In this document: piece by piece, positions 1 through 7,795 of the stretch
Layout of the letters: every line of letters begins with the position of its first letter
Numbering within the stretch: position 1 is the stretch's first letter
Origin: an uncultured Porphyromonadaceae bacterium
Lineage (GTDB): Bacteria; Bacteroidota; Bacteroidia; Bacteroidales; Muribaculaceae
Direction: 5' to 3'
Assembly: GCA_947174235.1 (NCBI GenBank)
Contig: CAMWID010000003.1
Coordinates: forward strand, 1-64,000
DNA length: 64,000 nucleotides
The notes under the pieces: model-generated
Databases searched by the model: none
The model's input: only the letters and a program-made list of their open reading frames with translations
Told to the model about the DNA's origin: nothing
Translations under genes and position numbers: made by a program

Positions 1-769
1 TAAATAATGCAAGGAGTATTGAATAAAGTTTTGTTGCGGTAGTGTAGTATCCAACTTGTGTTTCATCAGTTGTAAATCCTAAATAGGCAACATTAAAGGT
101 TGTACACATGGATGTAATCAACATGTATGAACCCAATGTAAAGAAAGGTCTGAAAACGGATTTGAATGAAACTAAGCAGAACTTGAATTTGGCAAACCTA
201 CGAGCATGGATGAAATTGATTACAGCATTGCCGGTAACCATCAAACAAGTAAGAAGATAATATATTGGATAGTCATCAGATTCTTTAATAAAAAGAAATA
301 CCGAAAGAACATATATACACTTTACTACTATGGTTCTCATTGTGATATATTTAAAATCTTCCATCCCTTTATAGAACCACTCAATAAGGAGGAAGTTGCT
401 TAATAACTTGACACCTCCATAAAACATCATATGTCTATTATCCCATAGTTGAGGTATGGTTATTGTTGCAATGGCTAATGCAATTAACGCAATAAATGTT
501 GTTATTGCGTTAAGAGCAATAATACTACTGAATTTGCTATCAAGAGAAGACGAATTGGCTTTGCTTGCGGCTATTTCTCGTGTACCCATTATTGTTACTC
601 CCATCATAGAGAAAAGAATAAAATAATGGATGATACTGTCAACGAAGTTGCATATGCCGATATTTGTGACTCCCAATACTCTTGAAACGTAAGGATAGAC
701 CAGTAATGGGAATATATAATTGGCAGTAGTTAAAATGCTGCTATATAATATGTTCTTTTTTAATCCCAT
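1..769 (-). CDS. wzx: Wzx-type polysaccharide flippase, N-terminal part (runs off left edge)
   Basis: Reading the minus strand from the ATG at 769 gives an uninterrupted frame of about 256 codons to the window edge. It is a very hydrophobic protein starting MGLKKNILYSSIL with the FPLLVYPYVSRVLG segment typical of the RfbX/Wzx family, followed by several membrane segments; the last visible stretch contains VGYYTTATKLYSI, also a family hallmark. Wzx proteins flip undecaprenyl-linked repeat units across the inner membrane in Wzx/Wzy-dependent capsule or O-antigen synthesis. It is the first biosynthetic gene downstream of the upxY regulator visible here. The C-terminal half is outside the window. 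Base composition is AT-rich compared with the rest of the window, as is common for flippases in exchanged capsule loci. Confidence 0.85.
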   Translation of the reverse strand, partial: MGLKKNILYSSILTTANYIFPLLVYPYVSRVLGVTNIGICNFVDSIIHYFILFSMMGVTIMGTREIAASKANSSSLDSKFSSIIALNAITTFIALIALAIATITIPQLWDNRHMMFYGGVKLLSNFLLIEWFYKGMEDFKYITMRTIVVKCIYVLSVFLFIKESDDYPIYYLLTCLMVTGNAVINFIHARRFAKFKFCLVSFKSVFRPFFTLGSYMLITSMCTTFNVAYLGFTTDETQVGYYTTATKLYSILLALF

Positions 770-999
770 AATTTTTTCGCAGGACTGTTGAAGAGAATAT
801 TTTGAGATATATTGAAAATTTGAATTGGAACTTTAGTAAGCGTCCAAAGGGGGTACATCGGACTTTTTAACGGGAAAGAGTCATGATCCTGTCAATCTTA
901 TCCTACAGGGCAACACTGTACTCCTCAGATCTTATCTCGGCTGCCATGGCACGCTCCTCCCATCAGAAGGAAGCATCGTGGGACTTCCTTGATTACCTG

Positions 1000-1100
1000 T
1001 TCAGCTCCTCGATCTCAAATCCCTGTCCTGCAAGTTTCGACTTACCCCGTCATTATTGGCAAACAAAAGATCTGTGACCTTTCATTTTCCATTTCGGTCA
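1000..1100 (-). pseudogene. Degenerate fragment, copy A, of an unrecognised gene
   Basis: The bases around 1049-1075 match those around 2342-2367 almost exactly, and weaker similarity extends on both sides with small indels. In the minus strand the shared part reads DLLFANND, against DLLFVNND in the other copy. Stops and frameshifts interrupt copy A, so it is a remnant. I do not recognise the parent family. Confidence 0.45.
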
Positions 1101-1117
1101 GGTCAGAGCAGCATCCA

Positions 1118-1153
1118 GCTGGAGTTGTGGGAGGATCCTCCCACAACTCCAGC
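1118..1153. repeat. 36-nt perfect palindrome
   Basis: Two 18-base arms meet with no spacer, centred on GGATCC between 1135 and 1136. There is no U-tract on either side, so a simple intrinsic terminator is unlikely. It interrupts the degenerate fragment region. Confidence 0.85.
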
Positions 1154-1509
1154 CGCGCATGTTTTCTTTCAGATATTATCTTTACAAGTCTTCCATGAAG
1201 TGCCATTTTGGATATGCAAGGATAAAAAACGTGTTTCTCCGGCTCGCGGTAAAACTGCTCGCGGATGATTGATAACACTCGGTCATACTTGAATTGCATG
1301 TCGTGGAAATTGCGCACATAGCAAAATCGCTAGAGATCATTGATTGTTAACATAGCCTCTCCATCTTCTCCACGAGCTTCTTCAGATAACCAAGGCATAG
1401 ATGCTTATGACCGGTTCTCTGAAAGATTTTTTTAATACTGGATCCTCATAATAAGGCTATGAGCTTTTAAGCATGAAATTAAAATGCAGTTCGACATTGC
1501 ATCAAACAC

Positions 1510-1968
1510 TTACATATTAGCTTTCTGGTAGTGGAGGATTCGGGTTTTGCCTTGTGTGGAGATAGTGCAGCGGGTCAAGGTGTTGGAAAGGCGACTCCCA
1601 CGATCGTAGGTGATACCGTGTTTCTCGAAACCGTTTTCTTTGAGGATTTTGTCGATTGTCCGGAGGGTATCTTTGGTGCGTACCTCGATCAATTTACCGT
1701 TGACTCCCTCTTCAGTATTGTCAGTCTTTTTGAATCGGACTGTGTTTCCGACATTGTCTTCGAAAACTGTGTAACCCTCTTCCGATGCTGTTTCTGTAAG
1801 GTTGTGGAATCGGCAGTTCTGAACCATGCGGTCTATAGAGACATCATCTACAAGAAGATTGGCTACAGAGATAGCATTTACATATTGTCTGGTCTGTGAG
1901 AAGGAAATATTATTTACAGATACCGAGACAAGAAGAATCAATAATAATCTTAAACAATGTTGTTTCAT
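1510..1968 (-). CDS. Small secreted protein of unknown function
   Basis: A 152-residue protein with a clear signal peptide: basic start (MKQHCLR), hydrophobic core LLLILLVSVSV and a likely cleavage after SFSQ. The mature part is hydrophilic and mixed alpha/beta in appearance, without a motif I recognise. It has no lipobox, so a periplasmic or secreted location is inferred. It sits alone between two degenerate stretches inside the capsule locus, on the same strand as the flippase. The signal peptide is the main argument that it is a real gene. Confidence 0.6.
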   Translation of the reverse strand: MKQHCLRLLLILLVSVSVNNISFSQTRQYVNAISVANLLVDDVSIDRMVQNCRFHNLTETASEEGYTVFEDNVGNTVRFKKTDNTEEGVNGKLIEVRTKDTLRTIDKILKENGFEKHGITYDRGSRLSNTLTRCTISTQGKTRILHYQKANM

Positions 1969-2660
1969 ACGTTATGAGCATAGATATTATCAAGCAATGT
2001 GCAGAAGAGTATAAGTGTCAATGAGCATCGGATGTATTATTTCGGTGAGCGCGATGTGCTGAATGTTTAACATTATCGGGGTTCTACTCGCTAATGTTAA
2101 AATTTCGGATTGTCTTTTAGATATTGTTGATGGAGAGATACATTTTTACTTCTTGAAAATGCATAATGCAAAATTCATAAAGCATTATCGTATTGTGTGT
2201 TGAGTCTGAGAATTACTTACTTTGGCTTTTGGAGCCGTATGCCTGACCTATCATTGTTTTGCTTTAGACAATGAGGTCCACCACCAACTTCTCCGCCATT
2301 TCAGCACGGAACGCCATTACGGCAAGTTCTGATATCAGCCAGTCATTATTGACAAACAACAGATCTATTAGCTTTTCCTTTTCCACTACGTGTGTCTTGA
2401 TACCACTTGGCTCATTAATGTAGATTCTATAGGAATTCTCCGATTGCCTTGCAATTGTCGAAGAGATTACAAGGAACCTTGTTTTTGATGCACCATGACT
2501 TGATGCTGATGTTTAGGGGCAAACCCTACACCTTATAGCGGACGTAGAAGTTTTCAATTGAAAATCGGTGAAGACCTATGAAAACAACTCAATCTGAACC
2601 AAGTTATCTATTTTTGGTCCATATCGAACTTGGACGCTTACCTATTTTGTTCGAACAAAA
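1969..2660. other. Gene-poor stretch with one decayed fragment
   Basis: No intact gene is visible. Apart from the truncated minus-strand frame at 2264-2517, I see only AT-rich sequence without clear promoters, repeats or hairpins. Confidence 0.5.
2264..2517 (-). pseudogene. 5'-truncated fragment, copy B, of an unrecognised gene
   Basis: An open minus-strand frame of about 82 codons ends at a TAA (2264-2266) but follows an in-frame stop and has no credible start. The sense part includes RIYINEPSGIKTHVVEKEK and DLLFVNNDWLISELA, which looks like genuine protein with a helical C-terminus. Copy A near 1.05 kb is a more decayed relative. It is probably the C-terminal end of a gene lost by rearrangement; the family is not recognised. 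Confidence 0.45.
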
Positions 2661-3947
2661 TTATTCAACGGAATCTTCTTCATCCGGAACAATTGGAGTG
2701 TAAGAAGAGAGTCCCCAGTGACGCCAAAGGAAAGCGTATGGACATAGTTTTGCGTCTTTCACTTTTTTCCATGGAGCGAAGGTGCAATAATAATCAGGTG
2801 TTGAATCAGGGGATTGTTTACACCATTTATACATTCCACAACTGTCTATCCCTTTTGAAAACAGACCAATTATTTCTGCCACAGCTGAAAAATATTGTAG
2901 GAAAGACGCATCGCCCAAAGTTGAAGGGAATAAGAAATGTTCATCCCGATTGTTTTTCAGGATAGGGAATCCTAAGGTTGCAACAATCATCCGGAAAGTC
3001 TTATTTTGAATACAATGTCCTTCCCTTGCCAGTCTTATTACAAAATATGGATCTTTTTCTCTTAATTCAAAAACTTTTCTATATAAGTCGTTGAAATAAT
3101 TCTCTATATCTTTTGCCAATTCAATCTCTTTAATATACGAGGTGATTGAATTGAGTGAAACTTTATGTAGCACTTTGAAGTGATCGAGAAGAGATTTAGG
3201 ATTTTGATCCCAACTTTGATATTCTTGAGAATAGAACCAGTCAACTATATCTTCGGCTTTAGATATTTTGATTCTTCTCTTTTTAGTTAAATCAAGAAAA
3301 CTGACGAATACGCTTGCCGGATTCGAACACATGAGTGACATATCGCATAATGCAATCAGTTTTACCGGATCGCTGGCAATTTCATGTGAATACCGTCGAG
3401 CTATTATTCTTGCAATATCATAAGGATAATCAGGAGATTTGATACGATTGCCGCATGTCTCTTCAAGAAGATATGCCATACTCTCTTTTATCGCAATCAC
3501 CCCGAATATCCGTTTTTCTCCAGTCCTGGAAGTAATAGTTATTCTTTTGACCTCCGGAATCTGATAAATGGAACAGATGTCTGTTCCTATATATTTTATT
3601 TCAAATTTCAACATTGAACCAGCATCCCCATTCACAATTCTTTGGAGCGAGATATTTGCAAGGACATTGTCGCTGTTGTCCCCGATTATGAATGGAATCT
3701 GAAATTTCTTTTCAGGAATCTTATAAATACGATTGAGTACTGACCGAACATATTCATTAATCGTATATAGATTTTGATATCCTATTGCTGTGGTAACATC
3801 TTGCAAGTAATGAATATACTCATGAAAGAATACATCAAGGGTATTTTTATCCATCTCCTTCACAGGAGGGATTTGGTTTTTCGTATCAAGTTTCAGAACG
3901 AAAAAACCCGGTATATAAGATCCTGTATTTGTATTCAAAGAAATCAT
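2661..3947 (-). CDS. Predicted zinc-metallopeptidase-like protein (HExxH), family not recognised
   Basis: A 428-residue protein without signal peptide or membrane segment, so probably cytoplasmic. Residues 42-46 are HEYIH in the context FFHEYIHYLQD, the HExxH zinc-binding helix of zincin peptidases. A second helix with KESMAYLLEE places Glu155 as a plausible third ligand. The C-terminal 60 residues carry four cysteines (about 370, 376, 388, 402) and several tryptophans, which could be a second metal site. It does not match any peptidase family I can name. It is AT-rich, stands alone downstream of the mntA-hepT pair in the capsule locus, and is read in the same direction. Proteolytic activity is inferred from the motif only. 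Confidence 0.65.
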   Translation of the reverse strand: MISLNTNTGSYIPGFFVLKLDTKNQIPPVKEMDKNTLDVFFHEYIHYLQDVTTAIGYQNLYTINEYVRSVLNRIYKIPEKKFQIPFIIGDNSDNVLANISLQRIVNGDAGSMLKFEIKYIGTDICSIYQIPEVKRITITSRTGEKRIFGVIAIKESMAYLLEETCGNRIKSPDYPYDIARIIARRYSHEIASDPVKLIALCDMSLMCSNPASVFVSFLDLTKKRRIKISKAEDIVDWFYSQEYQSWDQNPKSLLDHFKVLHKVSLNSITSYIKEIELAKDIENYFNDLYRKVFELREKDPYFVIRLAREGHCIQNKTFRMIVATLGFPILKNNRDEHFLFPSTLGDASFLQYFSAVAEIIGLFSKGIDSCGMYKWCKQSPDSTPDYYCTFAPWKKVKDAKLCPYAFLWRHWGLSSYTPIVPDEEDSVE

Positions 3948-4119
3948 TAATAATGATTATGTATTACCACTTGACAATATGGATATTTAAAACTTTAAGA
4001 TAGATAGAACGTTCCGCACATAGAATAGGCAACAATTCAATCGTTTTTTATTCCAATGAGGGGGAGCAGGAGGTGTGGAGGTATGTCGACACTGTGGCTC
4101 CGGGTGAGGAGGTGTTGGG

Positions 4120-4467
4120 TTATTTGAATTCGAGGAGGTAGGTTGCGATCTGGGCTTGAAGTGGAGGGAGATCGTTTTCAATTATCTCCTTGACGATCCT
4201 GGGACTTACATGATAATAACCATGAACCAATAAATGACGCATGGCTATTATCGGTTGCCAATCAGTCATTGGTTTAGAATCTCGGAATTCTTTTGTAAGC
4301 ATGTATGATGCTTCTCCTATTATTTCAAGATTTTTAACCAGTCCGAAAAATTCTAATGATTTTTCATTGAGGATTGGGATTTCTCCATCCGGATAATAGG
4401 ATTTGAGCCTTTCACATGCCTCAAGAATGTGTTTCAATCGCAAACTATCTCTAATAACCTCTCTCAT
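4120..4467 (-). CDS. hepT: HepT-like HEPN-domain ribonuclease toxin (DUF86)
   Basis: A 115-residue all-helical protein. Near residue 78 it has MRHLLVHGYY, which contains the R-x4-H catalytic motif of HEPN ribonucleases and the following Tyr that is adenylylated in HepT/MntA systems. Such toxins cleave RNA and are silenced by the partner nucleotidyltransferase. The start overlaps the end of mntA by 17 nt, so the two are translationally coupled. The order antitoxin-then-toxin and the small sizes fit the family. It sits between upxY and the flippase, probably as a stabilising or defence element in the capsule locus. Confidence 0.85.
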   Translation of the reverse strand: MREVIRDSLRLKHILEACERLKSYYPDGEIPILNEKSLEFFGLVKNLEIIGEASYMLTKEFRDSKPMTDWQPIIAMRHLLVHGYYHVSPRIVKEIIENDLPPLQAQIATYLLEFK

Positions 4468-4744
4468 ATATCAAAATGCGATCGCTGTTTACATATTTCT
4501 GGACTCTAACATCAAGCATGTCTTCTTCTACAAGATCCACTCTAGTGCTACATAAATTCTCAAGCTCAGATACCATTCTGAAATATTTCATTCCCAGAGG
4601 GATATCTTTTGCAAATTTTACGAGGATGTCGATGTCGGAGTTTTCAGTTTCTTCGCCCCGGGAGTATGACCCGAAGAGCCACGCTTTCTCTACCGGTTGG
4701 GTGGAGAAGAATTCGCGAAGCTTGTTTATGAGTGTCTGGGTCAT
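4451..4744 (-). CDS. mntA: MntA-like minimal nucleotidyltransferase antitoxin
   Basis: A 97-residue minimal nucleotidyltransferase. Residues 22-42 include WLFGSYSRGEETENSDIDI, matching the GSxxxGxxxxxSDxD signature that binds Mg-ATP. In studied pairs the enzyme adds AMP to a tyrosine of HepT and so neutralises it. A promoter of the Bacteroidetes form lies directly upstream (4782-4813), and the gene overlaps hepT, so the pair is a self-contained two-gene unit independent of the capsule promoter. Confidence 0.88.
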   Translation of the reverse strand: MTQTLINKLREFFSTQPVEKAWLFGSYSRGEETENSDIDILVKFAKDIPLGMKYFRMVSELENLCSTRVDLVEEDMLDVRVQKYVNSDRILIYERGY

Positions 4745-4781
4745 GTGTTTTTGTTTTTATTAGTTAAGTAGCTACTTATTC

Positions 4782-4813
4782 GCAAATTTATAGCTATTTT
4801 ATTTAATAACAAA
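4782..4813 (-). promoter_or_regulatory. Bacteroidetes-type promoter of mntA-hepT
   Basis: On the minus strand TTTG (4810-4813) and TAAATTTGC (4782-4790) are separated by 19 nt, matching the -33/-7 consensus. Transcription would begin about 30 nt upstream of the mntA start. Confidence 0.7.
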
Positions 4814-4841
4814 ATTTTTTGGGGGTTCGTTTGGCAATTTT

Positions 4842-4893
4842 TTAATGCATTATGCTTGATTAATGCATAATTTATAATGCATTATGCTTAATT
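4842..4893. repeat. AT-rich direct and inverted repeats upstream of mntA
   Basis: Two near-identical 20-bp copies (4842-4861 and 4874-4893) of TAATGCATTATGCTT with flanking bases are separated by an inverted AATGCATAATT. The core ATGCAT is itself palindromic. They lie just upstream of the mntA promoter and may be a regulator-binding site or a remnant of repeat expansion. Confidence 0.6.
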
Positions 4894-4960
4894 GCTGCGC
4901 GGATGACCCGCTCCAAGGCGCGGGTAACGGAACAAATCGGGGTGATTGAAAGGCTAATGA

Positions 4961-5104
4961 CTGACTACTATAGACTGACTACTATAGTCTGACTACTATA
5001 GACTGACTACTATAGACTGACTACTATAGACTGATTACTATAGACTGATTACTATAGACTGACTACTAAAGACTGATTACTATAGACTGATTACTATAGA
5101 CTGA
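4961..5104. repeat. 14-bp tandem repeat array (10 copies)
   Basis: The unit CTGACTACTATAGA is repeated head to tail ten times with a partial eleventh; variants differ at one base (ATTACT for ACTACT, AAAGA for ATAGA, one TAGT). The array has no spacers and is not CRISPR. Its right edge supplies the last codons and the TAG stop of upxY, so copy-number change could alter the protein's end or the spacing to mntA. Confidence 0.95.
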
Positions 5105-6200
5105 ACGCCGGGCGGTAGTGGTCGTATTCGGAGAGGAGGAGTTTGGTGCTGTCGGTTGTCCGTTTTCCGTTGTCGGTTGTCCGTTTTCCGTTGTCGGTTC
5201 CTTCCGGGATCGGGGAAGCGGATGTTTCGGAACCGGTGAGGAGGGTAAGTCCCCGGCGGAAGTCGGCAGCGCTGTTTCGGGTTACTGCCGTCAGGAGGAG
5301 AAGGAGGGCTTGGGTCAAGGGGGAGGTGATGTGTTTTTGACGGCGGGCAAAGCGTCCGGAGGCTGATGCGTAGCCTTCGGTGTTGCCGAGGATGTGGTTT
5401 GCCGCCATCAGAAGCGCGGCGAGTTTTGCCTCTATCTTCGGGTTGTCGAGCTTCACCGCCTCCATTCGCCGGCAGAATATTGTCAAGGCGTTGACGTTTC
5501 TTTCCGGCAACGGCAGGTTCCGGCTGTAGATGCGCAAGGCGTCGAAAAGTTTCGGGATGAAAGCGTCGATCTGGTCGTATCCTCTCTTTGATTTTTTTGA
5601 AAATTCAAGAACCCGCACATATTTCGCCTTTACATCGTAGACTACCGTGCCAAGACTCTGGGTGACTGCGAGAACCACATTTCCGGATGTGCTTTTGGGT
5701 TTCGGCATGTAGTAGCCCACGAGTCCGGGGAATGTGCCTTCCACGATCTCGACCTTGTCTCCAAATTCGAGGTCTATGTCTTCTATCGAAAAGAACGGCA
5801 ACTCGTTGCGGTATGCCATGGCGATACGGCGGAAAGCGTACATCTTCGCGTCTGGAACGATAGCGTAACGCCCTTCCGATCCGTGGTTGAATACGAATGA
5901 GAATCCGTTCTGCATGCCGCAAAGTTTCTTGACCGACGCGAAATCCCCTTTTACAAACACATATTGATAAACAAGGGGAGTCTCCATCTTTATGAATTTC
6001 CCTTCACGATGCACCATTTTGATTATCGAGGGGGCAAAGAGGTCAAGTTCCGCGTTTTCAAGAGTATTGAACCGGTCGACAACATTGTCGGCGGAGCGTT
6101 TGATTCCGACGGACGCAGATCTGACATATCTGAGGATATACCATTCCTTCTGCTGTCCGTTATGGATGTTTTCAGACGTAAGGGGATGATTGGAAGACAT
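5094..6200 (-). CDS. upxY: UpxY-type NusG-like capsule transcription antiterminator with C-terminal extension
   Basis: The N-terminal 170 residues form a NusG-like NGN domain (WYILRYVRS near residue 18, YVFVKGDF further on) and a KOW-type segment (EFGDKVEIVEGTFPG). UpxY proteins travel with RNA polymerase and prevent early termination in the 5' region of their own capsule operon. Typical members have about 170-190 residues; this one has about 368, with an extra, mainly helical, C-terminal region and a repeated TDNGKRT tail. I chose the ATG at 6200 because homologues begin shortly before the WY motif; 6245 is an alternative. The gene follows the recombinase and precedes the capsule genes, the standard first-gene position. 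Confidence 0.85.
   Translation of the reverse strand: MSSNHPLTSENIHNGQQKEWYILRYVRSASVGIKRSADNVVDRFNTLENAELDLFAPSIIKMVHREGKFIKMETPLVYQYVFVKGDFASVKKLCGMQNGFSFVFNHGSEGRYAIVPDAKMYAFRRIAMAYRNELPFFSIEDIDLEFGDKVEIVEGTFPGLVGYYMPKPKSTSGNVVLAVTQSLGTVVYDVKAKYVRVLEFSKKSKRGYDQIDAFIPKLFDALRIYSRNLPLPERNVNALTIFCRRMEAVKLDNPKIEAKLAALLMAANHILGNTEGYASASGRFARRQKHITSPLTQALLLLLTAVTRNSAADFRRGLTLLTGSETSASPIPEGTDNGKRTTDNGKRTTDSTKLLLSEYDHYRPAFSL
5151..5198. repeat. 21-bp in-frame repeat within upxY
   Basis: A 21-bp unit (GTCGGTTGTCCGTTTTCCGT plus T) occurs twice and begins a third time. It encodes the heptad TDNGKRT twice near the UpxY C-terminus. The length keeps the frame, so copy number can vary without a frameshift. 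Confidence 0.85.
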
Positions 6201-6278
6201 AACTCTATTTGGTCTGAAATGAGACTCACATCTGTGATACAACAACTTAGCAAGAGTCTCAAGTCAAACTTCCGAAAA

Positions 6279-6315
6279 CTCCGCAGTCTTTGGCGGAGCG
6301 GCGGATGAATCCGCC
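6279..6315. promoter_or_regulatory. Two hairpins in the upxY leader
   Basis: CTCCGC/GCGGAG (6279-6298) and GGCGGAT/ATCCGCC (6300-6315) form adjacent stem-loops in the RNA between the promoter and the upxY start. UpxY-class regulators act on the 5' leader of their own operon, so these are candidate recognition or pause structures. Confidence 0.4.
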
Positions 6316-6342
6316 TACAGGTGTCGGGTGTCTAATACGGGT

Positions 6343-6351
6343 GCAAAGATA
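6343..6351 (-). promoter_or_regulatory. -7 element of the upxY/capsule promoter
   Basis: The minus strand reads TATCTTTGC in a classical setting, about 140 nt upstream of the upxY ATG and downstream of the recombinase stop. The -33 part is weak. No flanking inverted repeats that would mark an invertible promoter were seen. Confidence 0.5.
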
Positions 6352-6449
6352 CGATTTTTTTTTCACATTCATTGATTCTCAGAATATTTTTTTGGATTTT
6401 TTGAAAAAACGAGGTGATAAGGTGTAGAATGTTTGTACGGAGACAGGGG

Positions 6450-7652
6450 TCAGATGGATGAGATGATCAGGGAATTGGCTTGATCCACAACCGATGCCTC
6501 GAGAGAGGCGAGATAAATGCGGGTCGTTGATTCGGAATCATGCCCCATCCCTTCACTGATCACCCCTAAGGGTATCCCCTTCGACCTTGCCGCCGAAGCC
6601 CAGCTGTGACGCGCCACATACATAGAGATATTTCCCGGCGATTGTATCCTCTCCCCTATTTTCTTGAGATTCTTATTGATAATGTACGCCGCGTTGCGGT
6701 ATGCATGTCGTTCGTCCGATTCCGGATTACGCAGTATCGGCAGGAGATAGCCGCTCTTGTTCTCCGGATATTTGTCGAGAATGCATTGCATCTCATCCGT
6801 CCAGGCTATTATAAGGATACGTCCGGTCTTGCGCCGGCGGTAAGCCACATATCCCTCCCGCAGGTCAGACTTTCGGAGAAAAGCCATGTCGACAAAGCTC
6901 ATGCCGCGCAGATAAAAGCTCAGCATAAACATGTCGCGGGCATAGTCGAGCGATGGATACGCCTCAAGATCCATCGTCTTTATCCTTCCTATCTCAGCAA
7001 GTGGGAGCGCCCTCTTCACGGTCTTGTCAACACCGGTGTAGACATGCCGGAAGGGGCGTCGGTCTTCTATGACATCCTCGTCTACGGCACGGTTGTAGAC
7101 CGCGCGAAGTATGCGCATATAAAACGAGGAGGTGTTGGGCACCACCCCTTCCCTATCCAGCCACGTCTCATAACCCTCCATCGTGTCGGAAGAAACACTG
7201 TCGAGGAGGATATCCTCCCCATCGTTATATTTCTTGAAACTGTTGAGCGCCGAACGGTAATTGGCGGCAGTGCCGTTCTTTCCGTTACCTTTCAACCGCG
7301 CTATCACGTTTTCCATATAGTTAAAGAGAGTGTAAAGGCGTGAATACGCCTCATACTCAGCCACCACATCTTCCACCTCGTATGATCCTTTCCCGCTGTC
7401 GAACATACGGATTATCCTGTTGATACGCGCCATGTCCCAGCGGAGTTTCTCCCTGAGCGACATGAGAAAGGCGACACGCGGAGAATTGTTGCGGACAGAA
7501 AGCGCCGACTTTTCCGCGTCCCATTCCTCCGGCATGACACGGTATGTGGTATAGACCTGCCGCACCTTGCGGTTGTGTATGATCTGAAAGAAGAGCGTGC
7601 CCTCGCGCCCCTGTACCAAAGATGGACGGAATTTGATTTTAACAGTTGCCAT
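6450..7652 (-). CDS. Tyrosine-type site-specific recombinase (integrase family)
   Basis: A 400-residue recombinase: N-terminal arm-binding part (MATVKIKFRPSLV), a SAM-like core-binding domain and a C-terminal catalytic domain. Catalytic residues are visible in order: Arg in FYLRGMSFVDMAFL, Arg-His in YVARHSW, GMGH, and the nucleophile Tyr in TTRIYLAS. I chose the ATG at 7652; upstream codons lack family similarity. Recombinases of this type commonly head Bacteroidales capsule loci directly upstream of upxY, where relatives invert promoter segments; whether this one does so is not shown by the sequence. Confidence 0.88.
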   Translation of the reverse strand: MATVKIKFRPSLVQGREGTLFFQIIHNRKVRQVYTTYRVMPEEWDAEKSALSVRNNSPRVAFLMSLREKLRWDMARINRIIRMFDSGKGSYEVEDVVAEYEAYSRLYTLFNYMENVIARLKGNGKNGTAANYRSALNSFKKYNDGEDILLDSVSSDTMEGYETWLDREGVVPNTSSFYMRILRAVYNRAVDEDVIEDRRPFRHVYTGVDKTVKRALPLAEIGRIKTMDLEAYPSLDYARDMFMLSFYLRGMSFVDMAFLRKSDLREGYVAYRRRKTGRILIIAWTDEMQCILDKYPENKSGYLLPILRNPESDERHAYRNAAYIINKNLKKIGERIQSPGNISMYVARHSWASAARSKGIPLGVISEGMGHDSESTTRIYLASLEASVVDQANSLIISSI

Positions 7653-7795
7653 AGGTGTTTTTTCCACAAATTTAGACCCTGCCGATTTACTGAAAAAGCA
7701 ACAAATCAGGATTCTTTTCCGTTGGAAAATATAAGGGTATATCCCCCTTGGGAACCACATTTATCCGGAATCTAAAACACAATAAACATACCGAT

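Larger units (their letters stand above)
770..1509. other. Gene-poor, degenerate intergenic stretch
   Basis: No convincing intact gene was found between the flippase start and the next minus-strand gene. Short frames on both strands lack support. The stretch holds a 36-nt perfect palindrome (1118-1153) and a decayed fragment that resembles a second fragment near 2.3 kb, which points to past recombination. Confidence 0.6.

Noticed and set aside
1042-1317. 91-codon minus-strand frame across the palindrome
   Set aside because: It crosses the 36-nt palindrome and part of the decayed fragment, without a domain; treated as non-coding.
4961-5104. CRISPR-like repeats
   Set aside because: The 14-bp units are contiguous without spacers and there are no cas genes nearby.
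5118-5366. 82-codon plus-strand frame rich in Val-Gly-Cys
   Set aside because: Shadow of the upxY 3' repeats.
6246-6449. Invertible capsule promoter between recombinase and upxY
   Set aside because: A -7 element is present, but I found no pair of inverted repeats flanking it within the window.
6606-7343. 245-codon plus-strand frame
   Set aside because: Shadow of the recombinase gene; no recognisable protein features.
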